Part shown: positions 39,601 through 49,609 of the stretch, one piece after another
How the letters are laid out: every line of letters begins with the position of its first letter
Position numbering within the stretch: the first letter of the stretch is position 1
NCBI RefSeq assembly: GCF_041381155.1
Contig: NC_091144.1
Location: 34,387,262-34,451,261, forward strand
DNA from: Argopecten irradians
Lineage: Eukaryota; Mollusca; Bivalvia; Pectinida; Pectinidae
Direction: 5' to 3'
Length of the DNA stretch: 64,000 nucleotides
Translations under genes and position numbers: made by a program
The notes under the pieces: generated by a model
Databases searched by the model: none
Told to the model about the DNA's origin: nothing
The model's input: the letters and a program-made list of their open reading frames with translations, nothing else

Positions 39601-40711
39601 AAACATATCAACTAGGAATTCTGATTGTATTTCTTTTATTTCAAAAGCCGATGGTCTGACCCTCTTCGCACCAACTGACAGAGCGTTCGCCAAACTCCCA
39701 GCCGGCACACTGAACAACTTGCTAAAGAACAAAACCGCCCTGACTGGTAAGACTGAACCAAGTTCTTAATTATTTATCATAATAGCTTAAGCGACACATT
39801 TTATGAACTATAAATGACATGTGATTGTAACAAAATCGTGACAAATTAGTTGATTGTAAAACTTACATTAAATCGAGATATGTCACACTAGTATTGTATT
39901 AGCTGTGAAAATTTTCAATATATTGGAATATATTACAGTTACTTCATTTTGTTTGTACAGATGTACTGACATACCACGTTGTCAAGGGAACCGACTTCAG
40001 CGCTGGTCTGAGTAACGGTGCCAAGGTCGCTACACTGGAGGGCAAAAATGTCGTCGTCTCTATCCAAAATGGTTAGTGTCGTGTAGCCATTAAAAATACT
40101 ATTTATTTAATACCACTGAAATGCAAATGGAATATGCTTTAAGAAAGTAATATAATAGATTCACAGAGTATAAATACCTTTTTTTATTTTTCGGTTGTTC
40201 CAAACTTCACAGAATGTAAACTTATAGAAACAATGGCCTTTAAAAGAAGCATTACCTCAATTAATAGTTAAATAGATTATCCTGCTTAATTGAAAGTGTT
40301 GTGTTGGTCCTGACCAATCTTTTCACTGTTTATTTAAGTCATCATGAATACCCCGATAACTCGAGCTATTGCCATTTCCTGCTGGCTTCGAGTTAACGAA
40401 GTGTGGCTGCAATACACATGCCTATGGGCCATAAATATTTAGATAGATCACAGAAGATATTGTCTCTGGTATTGGTCTATCACATTGGTGAATTTCAACC
40501 ACTTTAGTTGACATGAATTTGTAAACAAAATCTCCTAAAATGTTGAGAAGTAATTAATCGTTTATGTTCTCTCTGTTATAAAGGTGAGGTCAAAATCGAC
40601 AACGCCGTTGTCATTCGTCCCGATGATGCAGTAACCAATGGAGTCATTCATATCATCGACAATGTCCTCATCCCACCACAGTACAGACAAGATCCTCTTT
40701 TTAGGAATTAA
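36607..40711 (+). CDS. Secreted protein with two fasciclin (FAS1) domains
   Basis: Six exons in phase: 36607-36760, 38248-38465, 39110-39299, 39648-39746, 39961-40071 and 40584-40711, giving 299 residues and a TAA stop. Residues 1-19 are a clear signal peptide ([19 protein letters not shown]). Two FAS1 domains follow. Each has the first conserved block ([30 protein letters not shown]), a central YHVV ([20 protein letters not shown]) and the last block ([26 protein letters not shown]). Known: FAS1 domains mediate adhesion in TGFBI/periostin-type matrix proteins. Inferred: extracellular matrix, body fluid or shell matrix protein. There is no transmembrane segment or obvious GPI signal. The gene is compact and complete; a symbol cannot be assigned. 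Confidence 0.92.
37098..37460 (+). mobile_element. MITE of the TTAAAGATGCTCC family, full copy
   Basis: Starts TTAAAGATGCTCCACCGCTG and ends CGGCGGTGGAGCATCTTTAA, so the termini are inverted repeats of about 20 bp. It is 363 bp long, non-coding, and lies in the first intron of the FAS1 gene. Confidence 0.85.
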
Positions 40712-40811
40712 TCAATTAATTAATGGTAGTAAATTATTATGTCATTTTTGTCCATTACACATATTTTAGAATATGTATAGTCATTGAATTGTTATTTTTG
40801 AATTTGACGTA

Positions 40812-40817
40812 AATAAA
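40812..40817 (+). promoter_or_regulatory. Poly(A) signal of the fasciclin-domain gene
   Basis: AATAAA lies 101 bp after the TAA stop at 40709-40711. Confidence 0.7.
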
Positions 40818-41261
40818 ATATGTTAAAAATAATCCTATTGTTTATGTTATTGACAAATATGATCTCAAAACAAAAAGGAGATTTTGGTCCTGTTTATCTC
40901 GACGTCTACGAAACTCGATGATGGTATCATAGTAGGGTGTCAACATTGGCCATAAAATAACACTTTTGACTCTAAATGTCATCACTATAAATTAAAATTT
41001 GGTCACATTATTCAAACTGTGAAGCTAAAATTCGCAATCTTGGAAGCAATTATTTCTCTTGGTAAAAACAAAATGATCAATAGAATCTTCCATCTCTTTA
41101 GGGTGAGACAGGAGAATCTCATCCCGAAGAATAAGATTCTTAAGCTACGAGGCTTTGCCGAATGTTTGACAGCTTATAAGAACCTTAACCCGAGGGTTGA
41201 GGTCTCCTACCTCACCCCAAAGAGAATAAATGGTTCTTTCTCTTACCATATGTGAATATTT

Positions 41262-41462
41262 ACATTTTCACTGCAGTCCCACTATGTAACCTTACCAAGC
41301 GCAGTTGGCAGTCACATAGACAATGAACTTCAAGCGCTTATTATGACGTCATTATCATTGTGACGTAACAATTGTCGTGTCAGCGACCACGGAAGACGGC
41401 TGTTCAAATGTCTGTTCCATCCATGACGATAACGAATGCTTATTTAATCATAGATGCAAACT
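41262..41462 (+). repeat. Dispersed ACTATGTAACCTTACC repeat, copy 3
   Basis: Shares CCCACTATGTAACCTTACCA, TATGACGTCATTATCATTGT, AGCGACCACGGAAGA and CATAGATGCAAA with the copy at 18722-18930. Confidence 0.65.
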
Positions 41463-41973
41463 CCATTGGGATTTTATCATAAAATTGTAGCCAAATGTAA
41501 ATATAAGCATTGAACTTCTTTCAGTTGGCATTCATAGCTAATATGAATGCCAACAGAACAGAGGCAAACTCAACATGAAGCCCTAACCCTAAATGTCTAT
41601 CTCCAGTCTAACGTCAAAGGAAGTGAAAGATTCTATTGATCTCTCCCACATATTGTACAATTGTTGGCTTATCTCCATAACTTCGTAGAAATATTGCAGA
41701 AAACTGAGGGGCGGGGCGTTGTTTGCAACTCAAATTTGATTACCGTGGTCTTTACACTCTTGAAAAATAACCCACAAAACTTAGACCTGTCCGAAATTGA
41801 ACACTGCAAAACAACTGCAAAAGTTGTGTTGATTAAAAAAAATAGATACTTCTGTGTAGGTAAATTTAGGTTATATAGCTCTGTTCACATAATTAAAGCA
41901 CACGCATTATCTTGCTGAATTTTACAAATCTACTGTACACTGACCGTTTATTAATTTCCGGTTCTGGTTCCAA

Positions 41974-42600
41974 TCCTAAACACCGCCTGGATATACACCG
42001 TCAATGCCAGGCACTCCCGATGTCATCCTAAACAGCACCTAGATTGACGTCACTGCCTGGCAACTCCAATGTCATCCTAAACACTGCCTGGATGCATCGT
42101 CAATGCCGGGCACTCCCGATGTCATCCTAAATCTCGCATGGGGTGGACCGACACTATCTGGCAACTCCAATGTCATCCTTAATAGCGCCTAGGGTGAACA
42201 GTCACAGCCCGGCAACTCCAGTGACATCCTAAATCCCGATTGGGATCGTCAGTATCCAGCAACACCAATGTTATCCTAAACAGCGCCTAGAGTGGACCAT
42301 CACTGCCCGACAACTCTAACGTCATCCTAAATACCGCCTGGGCTGGACCGTCACTGCCCAGCAACTCCAATGTCATCCTAAATACCCCCTAGAGGAGCGT
42401 AAGTACCTGGCAACTCAAATGTCATCCTAAACACCGTATGGAGTGGACCATCACTGCCCGGCAACTCCAATGTCATCCTAAATACCCCCTAGGGGAGCGT
42501 AAGTACCTGGCAACTCAAATGTCATCCTAAACACCGTATGGAGTGGACCATCACTGCCCAGCAACTCCAATATCATCCTAATCATTGCCTGGGGCAGATC
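41974..42600 (+). repeat. 51-bp satellite-like tandem array
   Basis: About 12 copies of a unit of 49 to 52 bp centred on CAACTCCAATGTCATCCTAA followed by a variable GCCTGGANTGGACCGTCACT. The last copies show a two-unit higher-order pattern (CCCCCTAG... alternating with CCGTATGG...). Intergenic. Confidence 0.9.
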
Positions 42601-42977
42601 GTCCATTAACCTTGTCATATGATTATTGGCATAATACAACATATCAAAGTATACAAAAGTAGAAAATATTTGATACCATACAAAAGAATCAAATAGGCTG
42701 AAAATGCTAACCTTTCTTTAGTTTTGTAACACAATATGCACTAGAAAATCTTTAACAGATATTGATTCCGATTCATTTCAGACAGTTTAAGATTTTGGTT
42801 TTTTGGACTCTTGTGATCTTGAATGAAGGTCAATGTCATTCATTGGAACTATATATTTATAGTTTTTCGTCCATACCAAAACAGACCTCACGGCCTCTAA
42901 ATTATTGACTAGAGATTGTTTCATGATTTTTGATTGTTTGACCCCTGTGATCTTGAATTAAGGTGAAGGTCACTTAT

Positions 42978-43333
42978 TTAAAGATGCTCCACCGCCGACA
43001 CAGCATAAATGGTACCCATCATTAGAACATTAATTGGTATTTAATTGTGTATATATATGTCGAATTAACTCAAAAATAATATAAAATAATTAATTTTGCT
43101 TTCGGTGCATGCACAATCAGTACTGCATTCCATATAGAACATAGTGCCACAGAATTTTTTCGGGATGCAATTAATTATTTTTATCTTGAAGTAAAATAAG
43201 AAGCTAAGAAGTAAGACTTTTCAATGTGGTGATGGTGTTAAGTAAATTTTGCAACTGAAGAAAAATAGTAAATCGTCTGGTCCTGTTTTTGATAGAGAAA
43301 AATTATCATTTGTCAGCGGTGGAGCATCTTTAA
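42978..43333 (-). mobile_element. MITE of the TTAAAGATGCTCC family, inverted copy
   Basis: Bounded by TTAAAGATGCTCCACCGC and GCGGTGGAGCATCTTTAA, with the interior in reverse orientation to the other copies (for example GGTGCATGCACAATCAGTAC). Intergenic, between the FAS1 gene and MRPL35. Confidence 0.85.
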
Positions 43334-43633
43334 ACAAACTGGTATAACTTCACCCCAGCTTGCTACCTGCCAAACATCAGAACTAATATATGTATCCAAT
43401 TTTATATGTTATTTTAGGTCTTAAATCATTTTATGCATTTAGTTGCTTGTATATGTCATTTTTGCTCAAATCAACATAATACCGTAATCATTCTAATATA
43501 CAACTTGCTACTTTCCTCAATTTAACATTCTGTAGAACTGCTGTGCAATTTTCTTTAAAAATTCTCCCAGAAAAAGAAAGTAAAATAAGTAATGTCTGCA
43601 TGTAATTTGAATCTAATATGTTGCCTAGAACTT

Positions 43634-43790
43634 TAGCGATACAAATGTATATAGAATATGTAACTAAACGTATACAAATGTGTATAGAATATATAACTAA
43701 GCGTATACAAATGTGTATAGAATATGTAACTAACTGTATACAAATGTGTATAGAATATATAACTAACCGTAAACAAAAGTGTAAATAACA
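43634..43790 (+). repeat. 30-bp tandem repeat
   Basis: About five copies of TATACAAATGTGTATAGAAT followed by ATGTAACTAA and one or two variable bases. It creates an artificial repetitive open frame on the minus strand. Confidence 0.9.
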
Positions 43791-44346
43791 TTGTTCATTT
43801 TTTAAACTTTGCTCCACATGCAGCACCAATTGTAGTTCTAAAGACATCATAGATCATGGTATGTCTATAAGGAGTCTTTAGAAGCTAGCCAAATGTCAGT
43901 ACCCTGACCTTTTGGTTATCGCGAAAAAGTTCTTTGACTATTAAAATTAAGTAAGAAGTTCTATTCAGAATTTTCAACACTTTTCTGTTGCATCAAATAA
44001 GGAATGTTCAAGCAAGAACTACCTCTCATCAACTCTTCACTTTATTTAGCTTCAATACATATATTGTACCCGATTTGCATCTTTCAGTAAAAGACTAGAA
44101 AACTTGTGAAAGTCATAGAAGGCTCAATGCCAGTGTCAGATAAGAAGGTCACAGAAAACTTAGAATGACTCAGATTAATCAGTACACCAACAAAGCCACA
44201 TTTCGTTAAATATTTAATAGCAAGCATAACATTTAAAACACAATGATACAAAACTTATGTTTATATAAATACCTGTCTGTGTATACAGATATCAGTTAAT
44301 GCCATTCACTTCCCTGTTATTATTCAAAGTCAGTTTCAGAAGCCCG

Positions 44347-47300
44347 CTATGGTAGGAATCGGGGCACGTCATTTTCACCTGTATAAGGATAATTTGTCCG
44401 TTTATGATAGGGAGCATATGGGTCGTCGGGGTAGTGGCGATGTTTTCTCCAGTATGCGGTCACCATTTTGTCCAGTAGCTTACTTTGCTGACCGTTACAC
44501 ATGACGTGTTGTTGCAGTCGGTAGCGACGACCTGGAGATTTGGCCCACATTCTTTTATTCTTGCCAGATTTGGTTCGAATCCAGCCTCCCCATTGCATTC
44601 TCTTGAACCGTGCAACTACAGAGGAAACTGTCTTTTCTTTTCCCTTTCTTAAACTGATACTTGTTTTAGTACGTATTGGCTGGAGGTAAGTAGAGCATGT
44701 CTGTGTTAGTGACCTAAAATTGAAACATACACAAATTTAATATACCAGTACATATCGTTATCTTCATTATGAATCAGTCACTTAATTCTTACTTGAGATA
44801 TAACAGAATCGGAATGCGTCTTCATTTCATAAACTAGACTGACCACCTGACCAGACCCTAAGTTATTGATAAGACTTTCTCAGCAGAGTCGGGGCTTTTT
44901 TCAGCCTGATTTGGGGCCGAACTTCGGCCCCATTCCCCATGGCAAATCCTCTTAATTTTTCTTCGTTCAATCCTTAAATTCCCCAAAAATGAAAGTTTAT
45001 TGAAGACTATCCAAAAACATTGTGTGAACTTAGTTGGCTAAGGCTTTAAATATTTGTTAATTGGCTTCAGAAAAGTACATAAACTACACTGGAAATAAAT
45101 TTATTATGCTTTAGTTCATATTTCATAATTTTTCCCAAATCTTGGTTTTGTCGCTCATTTTCCCAAATTAAAAGCCATGGGCCCCATTCCCAAAGGAGTG
45201 AGAAAAAGATTGGCTCTGAGAGTTCTTTACTAGATTATCTCCCCCCTAGACTGGTCACCTGGCCCTAAGTTGTTGATAAGACTTTCTCAGCAGAGTTCTT
45301 TACTAGATTATCTCCCCTAAGACTGGCCACCAGACCCTAAGTTATTGATAAGACTGGCCATTTTTGATTATGTAGTTTGACTGGTTGGACCTACATTTGT
45401 AGTTGTTCGTTTATGAATTAAAGACAGACCTGGTGATTGTATATTGATTTCAGATGAGCTTTGACAAAGCCATCACAGGCTTGTATCATAAACTGCAGGT
45501 ATATCAGGATTTATACTTGAAATAATGACTTTTACAAAAGGTCAAACCGGTTTTCCAAATAAACGAAAACGGCCATTGTCTCAGCAGAGTTCTTTACTAG
45601 ATTATCTCCCCCTAGTTTAAAACTAAGGAATCAGACATGCAGTAGAGACAAAATTAATCAAGCCAAATTTTTGTGGTATTTTCAATATTCTTGAGACAGG
45701 TGGTCGGTCTATTCATAAGCCTATATACAACTTCATGTAATTATCTATTATAAGTTTAAAAGATACCCATAAGTTGATTCAGACTGTATTTTTTCTATCG
45801 GTAAGTTTAAGAGCTTTAGAGAATTTGTGTAATTTCTGTGTAAACTTAATACTAGGGTAATGAATCAGTCTAAGACTTTAAGCACTAATCCGATGCCCAT
45901 GACTCAAAACTAGTAATTTTAATTGAAAATCTGTTTCTAACCTATTGTAAAACTTTACTAAGGAAAAAGACTTTGGTGTTACTCGAACCATTATTACACT
46001 ATAATTCTGTTTGATAAAATGCTTACCCATTATAAAATGTTACTGGTGAAATAGACTTTGGTGCCACTCTGACCATTCCACTGTAATTCCGTTTGTTCAT
46101 GCAGTATGTCAATGCTCTATCTACAGAGCCTGTTGGTCTTGGCTTCAAGGACAGCTGGCCAAGTCTTGAAGTGAGCTGACCCACTCCTGAAAAAAGACCC
46201 AGTACATATTGTAATTTTAAACTATGTACAGTATCAGAAAACGTCAAAATATTGCAAGTGGCAAATGTACCGTATTCGACCCATTAAGCCCCTCCTCTCC
46301 CCCTTTTTTAGGCTTCCATTTCACTTACTTTGAATTAAATGCAGACTGAAAAAATGGAAACTGTGTTGGTTCCCTTATTGATTTCTTTTGCAGATTGATG
46401 TATGGCTTACTTTGTAGAATATTTCATGAAAAGCAAGTCCAAATTCGTTTCTTTTAAGTGTGTACATGCCTGCTCAGTCATGCGCAGTAGATATATGCAA
46501 GTGAAATATGGTGCAGCGCACCGCAGAACAGCCAGATTTGTCACCAATAAATTTCGAAAACATCTAGAACTCTGTGTTGGTGACATGCTACATGACCTAA
46601 ACTGGCAATCACTTGAAGACAGACAGAGAACTGTGCAACTTCACAAAATAATACACGAAAAAATAAACAGGAAAAATCTTCTGCCACGATCCATGTAGGC
46701 AGCCATGTTTTAAGTCTCGTTATCAGCACAACAAGTTTTGACATTTTTTGTATATATTTATAGATGAAACATGTCATTGGAATAAGCTTTGAAATTATTG
46801 CAAGTACAGTAGCTTTTTGTAACTACACAACGATAAGAACGACGCAATAGATGTACAGGTCAAAAAGATATATAAGCAGCTGTGTGTTCTCAAGCGCACG
46901 AAACCGTCAACAGTGACTCGTCACGAAACCCGACGCCATAGATGACGTATACAGCACATATTCCTGCGCATTTTCGATAATTTGGCATGTTGCAACTTTT
47001 TCGGAAATTTCTGCCAAATACAAGCTTGAAGGACTAATCCCGTTGGATTATCTCACATTCTTTTTTTCAACTAATGATATCCTGATCATGTTCTTGACAT
47101 AATTGTACAAAAAAGTAGCTCATACATGTATATAAAGATCTCAGATCATAATCCTGTTTTTATTTAAGCTGTGCTCTTCTGAGGGTTTGCTTTATGCAGG
47201 ATAGTCCTGCGTTTGAGTAATAGTCCTGTATTTGAGGGATGATTTTGTTACGCAAATGCAGGATTCTGTGAAATGAAAATGGATAAAGTTGTTTTAAAAC

Positions 47301-49024
47301 TTTGAATCAAAAAAGGGCGTCATTATTTTCAGATAGCCATATAGCAAATTAAGACTTTGTGTGTTTGTTTATGAACTATTGGATTCTATTCTCTCACTTT
47401 GTTATTATATTAAAGGTGACAATTTAGGTGCTCTCCATAGACTACAGTATATAGCTAGCCATCAGGTAAAATTTAGTGCAAATGTCATGGTTGATTGACT
47501 TTTACCTGTGTTCTATTTTTAGCCCCATAGTAAGCTAGAGAGATGATTTTGTTTGTGATTTAACAAACATTTAGATAATGAAATTTGTTTCCATTTGAGT
47601 AATAATATGGAAAGTTGTATTAGTGATGATGCCATGTAAAAATTATGACACCTTTTTTTTGATAACAATGTTTAAAGATGCTCCACCGCTGACAAATGGT
47701 ATTTTTTTCACTATCAAAAACAGGAGCAGACGATTTAGTATTTTTTTCAGTTACAAAAGTTACTTTTTTACAGAATATATTTTACACCATTAACACCATT
47801 GGAAAGTTTGAGCTTCTAATTTTACTTAAAGTTGAAGTTACAAAAAACAATTAATTGCATCCCGAAAAAAATTCCGTGTCACTATAATCCTATATGGAAT
47901 GAAGTACTGATTGCGCATGCACCAAAGGCATAATAAATTATTATTTTATGTTATTTTTTGTGTTAATTAGACATATATATGTGTAGCAGGGCTTGTAAAA
48001 TAGTTTGTGTTTTATGGGAATATATATGGTGTCGTGGTCCTGTGCTAGTTGTAAGAGTGCGTGTGTATCTTGTACACGTGTAGCTGTCGTGCACAATATG
48101 TCATTGTATCGAGCACCTGTGTTTGTGTTCCGTCTTCGTATTGGTCGATCGTGCATGTATTGTTATAGTCGGGTATATATATGGGGTGTTCTATCCATTT
48201 CATTGCGGTGTACTGAAGGATAGTGTAGCGGGATTGGACTGGGTCGATCATCGGTGACCAGGTAGCTCAGTCGGTAGAGCACTCGGCTAGTATTCTGAGG
48301 GTCCCGGGTTCGAATCCCGGTCTGGCCGCTACATTTTCTCCTCTCCTGTTACAAAATTGGCGCCCAACTAAATAACCCACGGTGGTGGTGTTTGGAAGGG
48401 TGTGTCTTCGAGGGCGAAGACTTCGAGAAAGGAGGGAGGAGTTGTAGCGGGATTGGACTGGGTCGATCATCGGTGACCAGGTAGCTCAGTCGGTAGAGCA
48501 CTCGGCTAGTAAAAATTTTCTCCTCTCCAACTTTCTTCAGTTTCCATTTCACAGAATCCTGCATTTGTGTAACAAAATTATTCCTCATAAACAGGACTGT
48601 TACTTAAATGCAAGACTAGTTATTGTTGTAGCGGAAAAGATATCACCTTCAGTCAGAAGATGATATCTTTTCCGCTTCAACAGTAGCTAATGCATGACTA
48701 TCCTGCAAATAGATATACTGGAGTGTCCCCAACCTGTTTGAATTAATATTATCAGAACCAGGACCAGACGCCTGTGTAATAAACATTGTAGAAGGCCTAA
48801 GGGGTAGGCTTCTACTGGCATGCGACCAGCTATCGCCAAGTACCAATTCTCGCAATCACATATATGTACTTGTATGATCACAGACGAATTATGAGACAAT
48901 TTTTGTGGAAATCAGCATGGTAGTGTTTTCTATCAGGAAAAAAAAGTTTTGCGATGGCGAGGATTGGTACTCGGCGAGAACTGGTTGCCTGCCAGTAGTC
49001 TATATATCCCCCCCCCCCCCCCCC

Positions 49025-49055
<31 letters not shown>

Positions 49056-49251
49056 GAATAAGGCAGACGCCTGTGCAAACTTCCATAATTTTCTTTCACT
49101 GTCTCGACATCACACTTCTTTCTCACCACCCATACCATGACATAATCTTCGACTAGATGAAAGTTGTCATTATTTTTAGGATGTAGATAGAAAAGTTAAC
49201 GTTTCATTTTTAAACCTCACCAAGCAAACACTGCTTCAAGGGCGCAGCCAT
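44347..49251 (-). CDS. MRPL35: Mitochondrial large-subunit ribosomal protein bL35m
   Basis: Three exons on the minus strand: 49251-49221 (MAAPLKQCLL), 46186-46027 and 44713-44347, joined in phases 1 and 2. They give 185 residues, close to the 188 of the human protein. The third exon holds the family core: KGKEKTVSSVVARFKRM, GGWIRTKSGKNKRMW, SPGRRYRLQQHVMCNGQQSK, LLDKMVTAYWRKHRHYPDDP and YAPYHKRTN. Known: bL35m is a nuclear-encoded component of the mitochondrial large ribosomal subunit. The N-terminal 100 residues are poorly conserved and presumably carry the import signal. A likely poly(A) signal (AATAAA, minus strand) is at 44046-44041. The start codon sits in CAAGATGGCTGC, a TISU/YY1-type context. 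The gene is head to head with MIC60. Confidence 0.93.
44860..45615. repeat. Locally repeated CTCAGCAGAGTTCTTTACTA blocks
   Basis: In the second intron of MRPL35, CCCTAAGT(T/A)TTGATAAGAC and TTTCTCAGCAGAG occur near 44860, 45250 and 45330. TTCTTTACTAGATTATCTCC occurs near 45222, 45297 and 45590. The blocks look like local duplications. Confidence 0.7.
46402..46700 (+). pseudogene. LINE ORF2 C-terminal fragment
   Basis: An open frame of about 98 codons contains GAAHRRTARFVTNKFRKHLE and MLHDLNWQSLEDRQRTVQL, the usual end of CR1/Jockey-type reverse-transcriptase polyproteins. It starts mid-domain and lacks the catalytic part. It is antisense within the first intron of MRPL35 and is a different family member from the remnant at 31118. 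Confidence 0.75.
47672..47985 (+). mobile_element. MITE of the TTAAAGATGCTCC family, right end missing
   Basis: TTAAAGATGCTCCACCGCTG begins the copy, and the interior is well kept as far as GTGTTAATTAGACATATAT. The right terminus is absent. Unrelated sequence then leads into the miniature LTR element at 48224. Confidence 0.8.
48224..48527 (+). mobile_element. Miniature LTR retroelement (TRIM-like) with a tRNA-like sequence in its LTR
   Basis: LTR 1 is 48224-48353: it starts TGTAGCGG, ends GTTACA and has the TG...CA ends of LTRs. Four bases later TGGCGCCCAAC (48358-48368) is complementary to the 3' end of a tRNA-Lys and would be the primer binding site. About 70 bp on, a purine run (GAGAAAGGAGGGAGGAG, 48425-48441) resembles a polypurine tract. 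LTR 2 starts at 48443 with the same TGTAGCGGGATTGGACTGGG. LTR 2 has lost about 50 bp after CGGCTAGTA but resumes with TTTTCTCCTCTCC, as in LTR 1. No protein is encoded. Known: TRIMs are non-autonomous LTR elements of this design. The classification here is inferred. Confidence 0.7.
48256..48327 (+). tRNA. tRNA-like sequence inside the LTR (probably not a functional tRNA)
   Basis: 72 nt with a paired acceptor arm (GACCAGG against TCTGGCC, one mismatch), an intact D-arm (GCTC AGTCGGTA GAGC), and a T-arm CCGGG TTCGAAT CCCGG. Boxes A (TAGCTCAGTCGG) and B (GGTTCGAATCC) are canonical. The anticodon loop appears to have eight bases (CTAGTATT), so no identity is assigned. A second, truncated copy is at 48475-48510. 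Confidence 0.6.
48627..48682. repeat. Perfect 15-bp hairpin beginning with an LTR-like TGTAGCGG
   Basis: GCGGAAAAGATATCA (48631-48645) pairs exactly with TGATATCTTTTCCGC (48661-48675) across a 15-nt loop. Further out, 48770-48860 and 48945-49080 are diverged inverted copies of each other (GAATTGGTACTTGGCGA; GCCAGTAG; CAGACGCCTGTG). Confidence 0.65.
49008..49051 (+). repeat. Poly(C) tract joined to poly(A)
   Basis: About 18 C followed by about 26 A. A low-complexity junction where assembly length is unreliable; it lies in the first intron of MRPL35. Confidence 0.9.
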
Positions 49252-49609
49252 CTTGAATAAGCTCAGGTAATTTATAAATGCCGAAACATTAATCGATACG
49301 GATAATAATATTTCCGGAAACAGTTATTCTTTTCGTGAAAATTAGTAATTAATGTCAAGAACATAGTATAGTCCTTTTAAAAAAAACTTCTGTTTTAATT
49401 TTCTAATTTTTACCAATAATTATGATACTATAAAGTACTTAATTGTTACCCCGTTTTGATCACCAACCTATATCCGGAAAAAACGTACCATGACCAGTTT
49501 TTCCTTTGGATATTACAATAAGAATGATATTTCCGTTCAGACAGTGGCCTGGGTCGGCAGGTGACCGATGAGTTAGCCGGCAAAGTCTAAAAGCTAATTA
49601 TTCTTTGAA
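49240..49609. promoter_or_regulatory. Shared divergent promoter of MRPL35 and MIC60
   Basis: Only 358 bp separate the two start codons (49251 minus, 49610 plus). No TATA box is evident on either side. On the minus strand CAAGATGGCTGC overlaps the MRPL35 start. It fits the TISU element (SAASATGGCGGC) at 11 of 12 positions and contains a YY1-type core. TISU drives transcription and scanning-free initiation on very short leaders and is common in genes for mitochondrial proteins. Promoter sharing is inferred from the spacing. Confidence 0.65.

Noticed and set aside
41974..42600. CRISPR array
   Set aside because: Units are contiguous and diverge along their whole length, with no unique spacers; the window is also eukaryotic. 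It is a satellite-type array.
43488..43850. 120-codon minus-strand frame with repeated YSIHICIRLVT
   Set aside because: It is produced by the 30-bp tandem repeat at 43634-43790.
48256..48327. Functional tRNA gene
   Set aside because: An acceptor mismatch, an eight-base anticodon loop, location inside a direct repeat, and a second truncated copy all favour a mobile-element component.
47941..48470. Minus-strand open frames over the miniature LTR element
   Set aside because: They read the tRNA-like sequence in antisense (the familiar RPGFEPGT-type artefact) and are not conserved between the two LTR copies.
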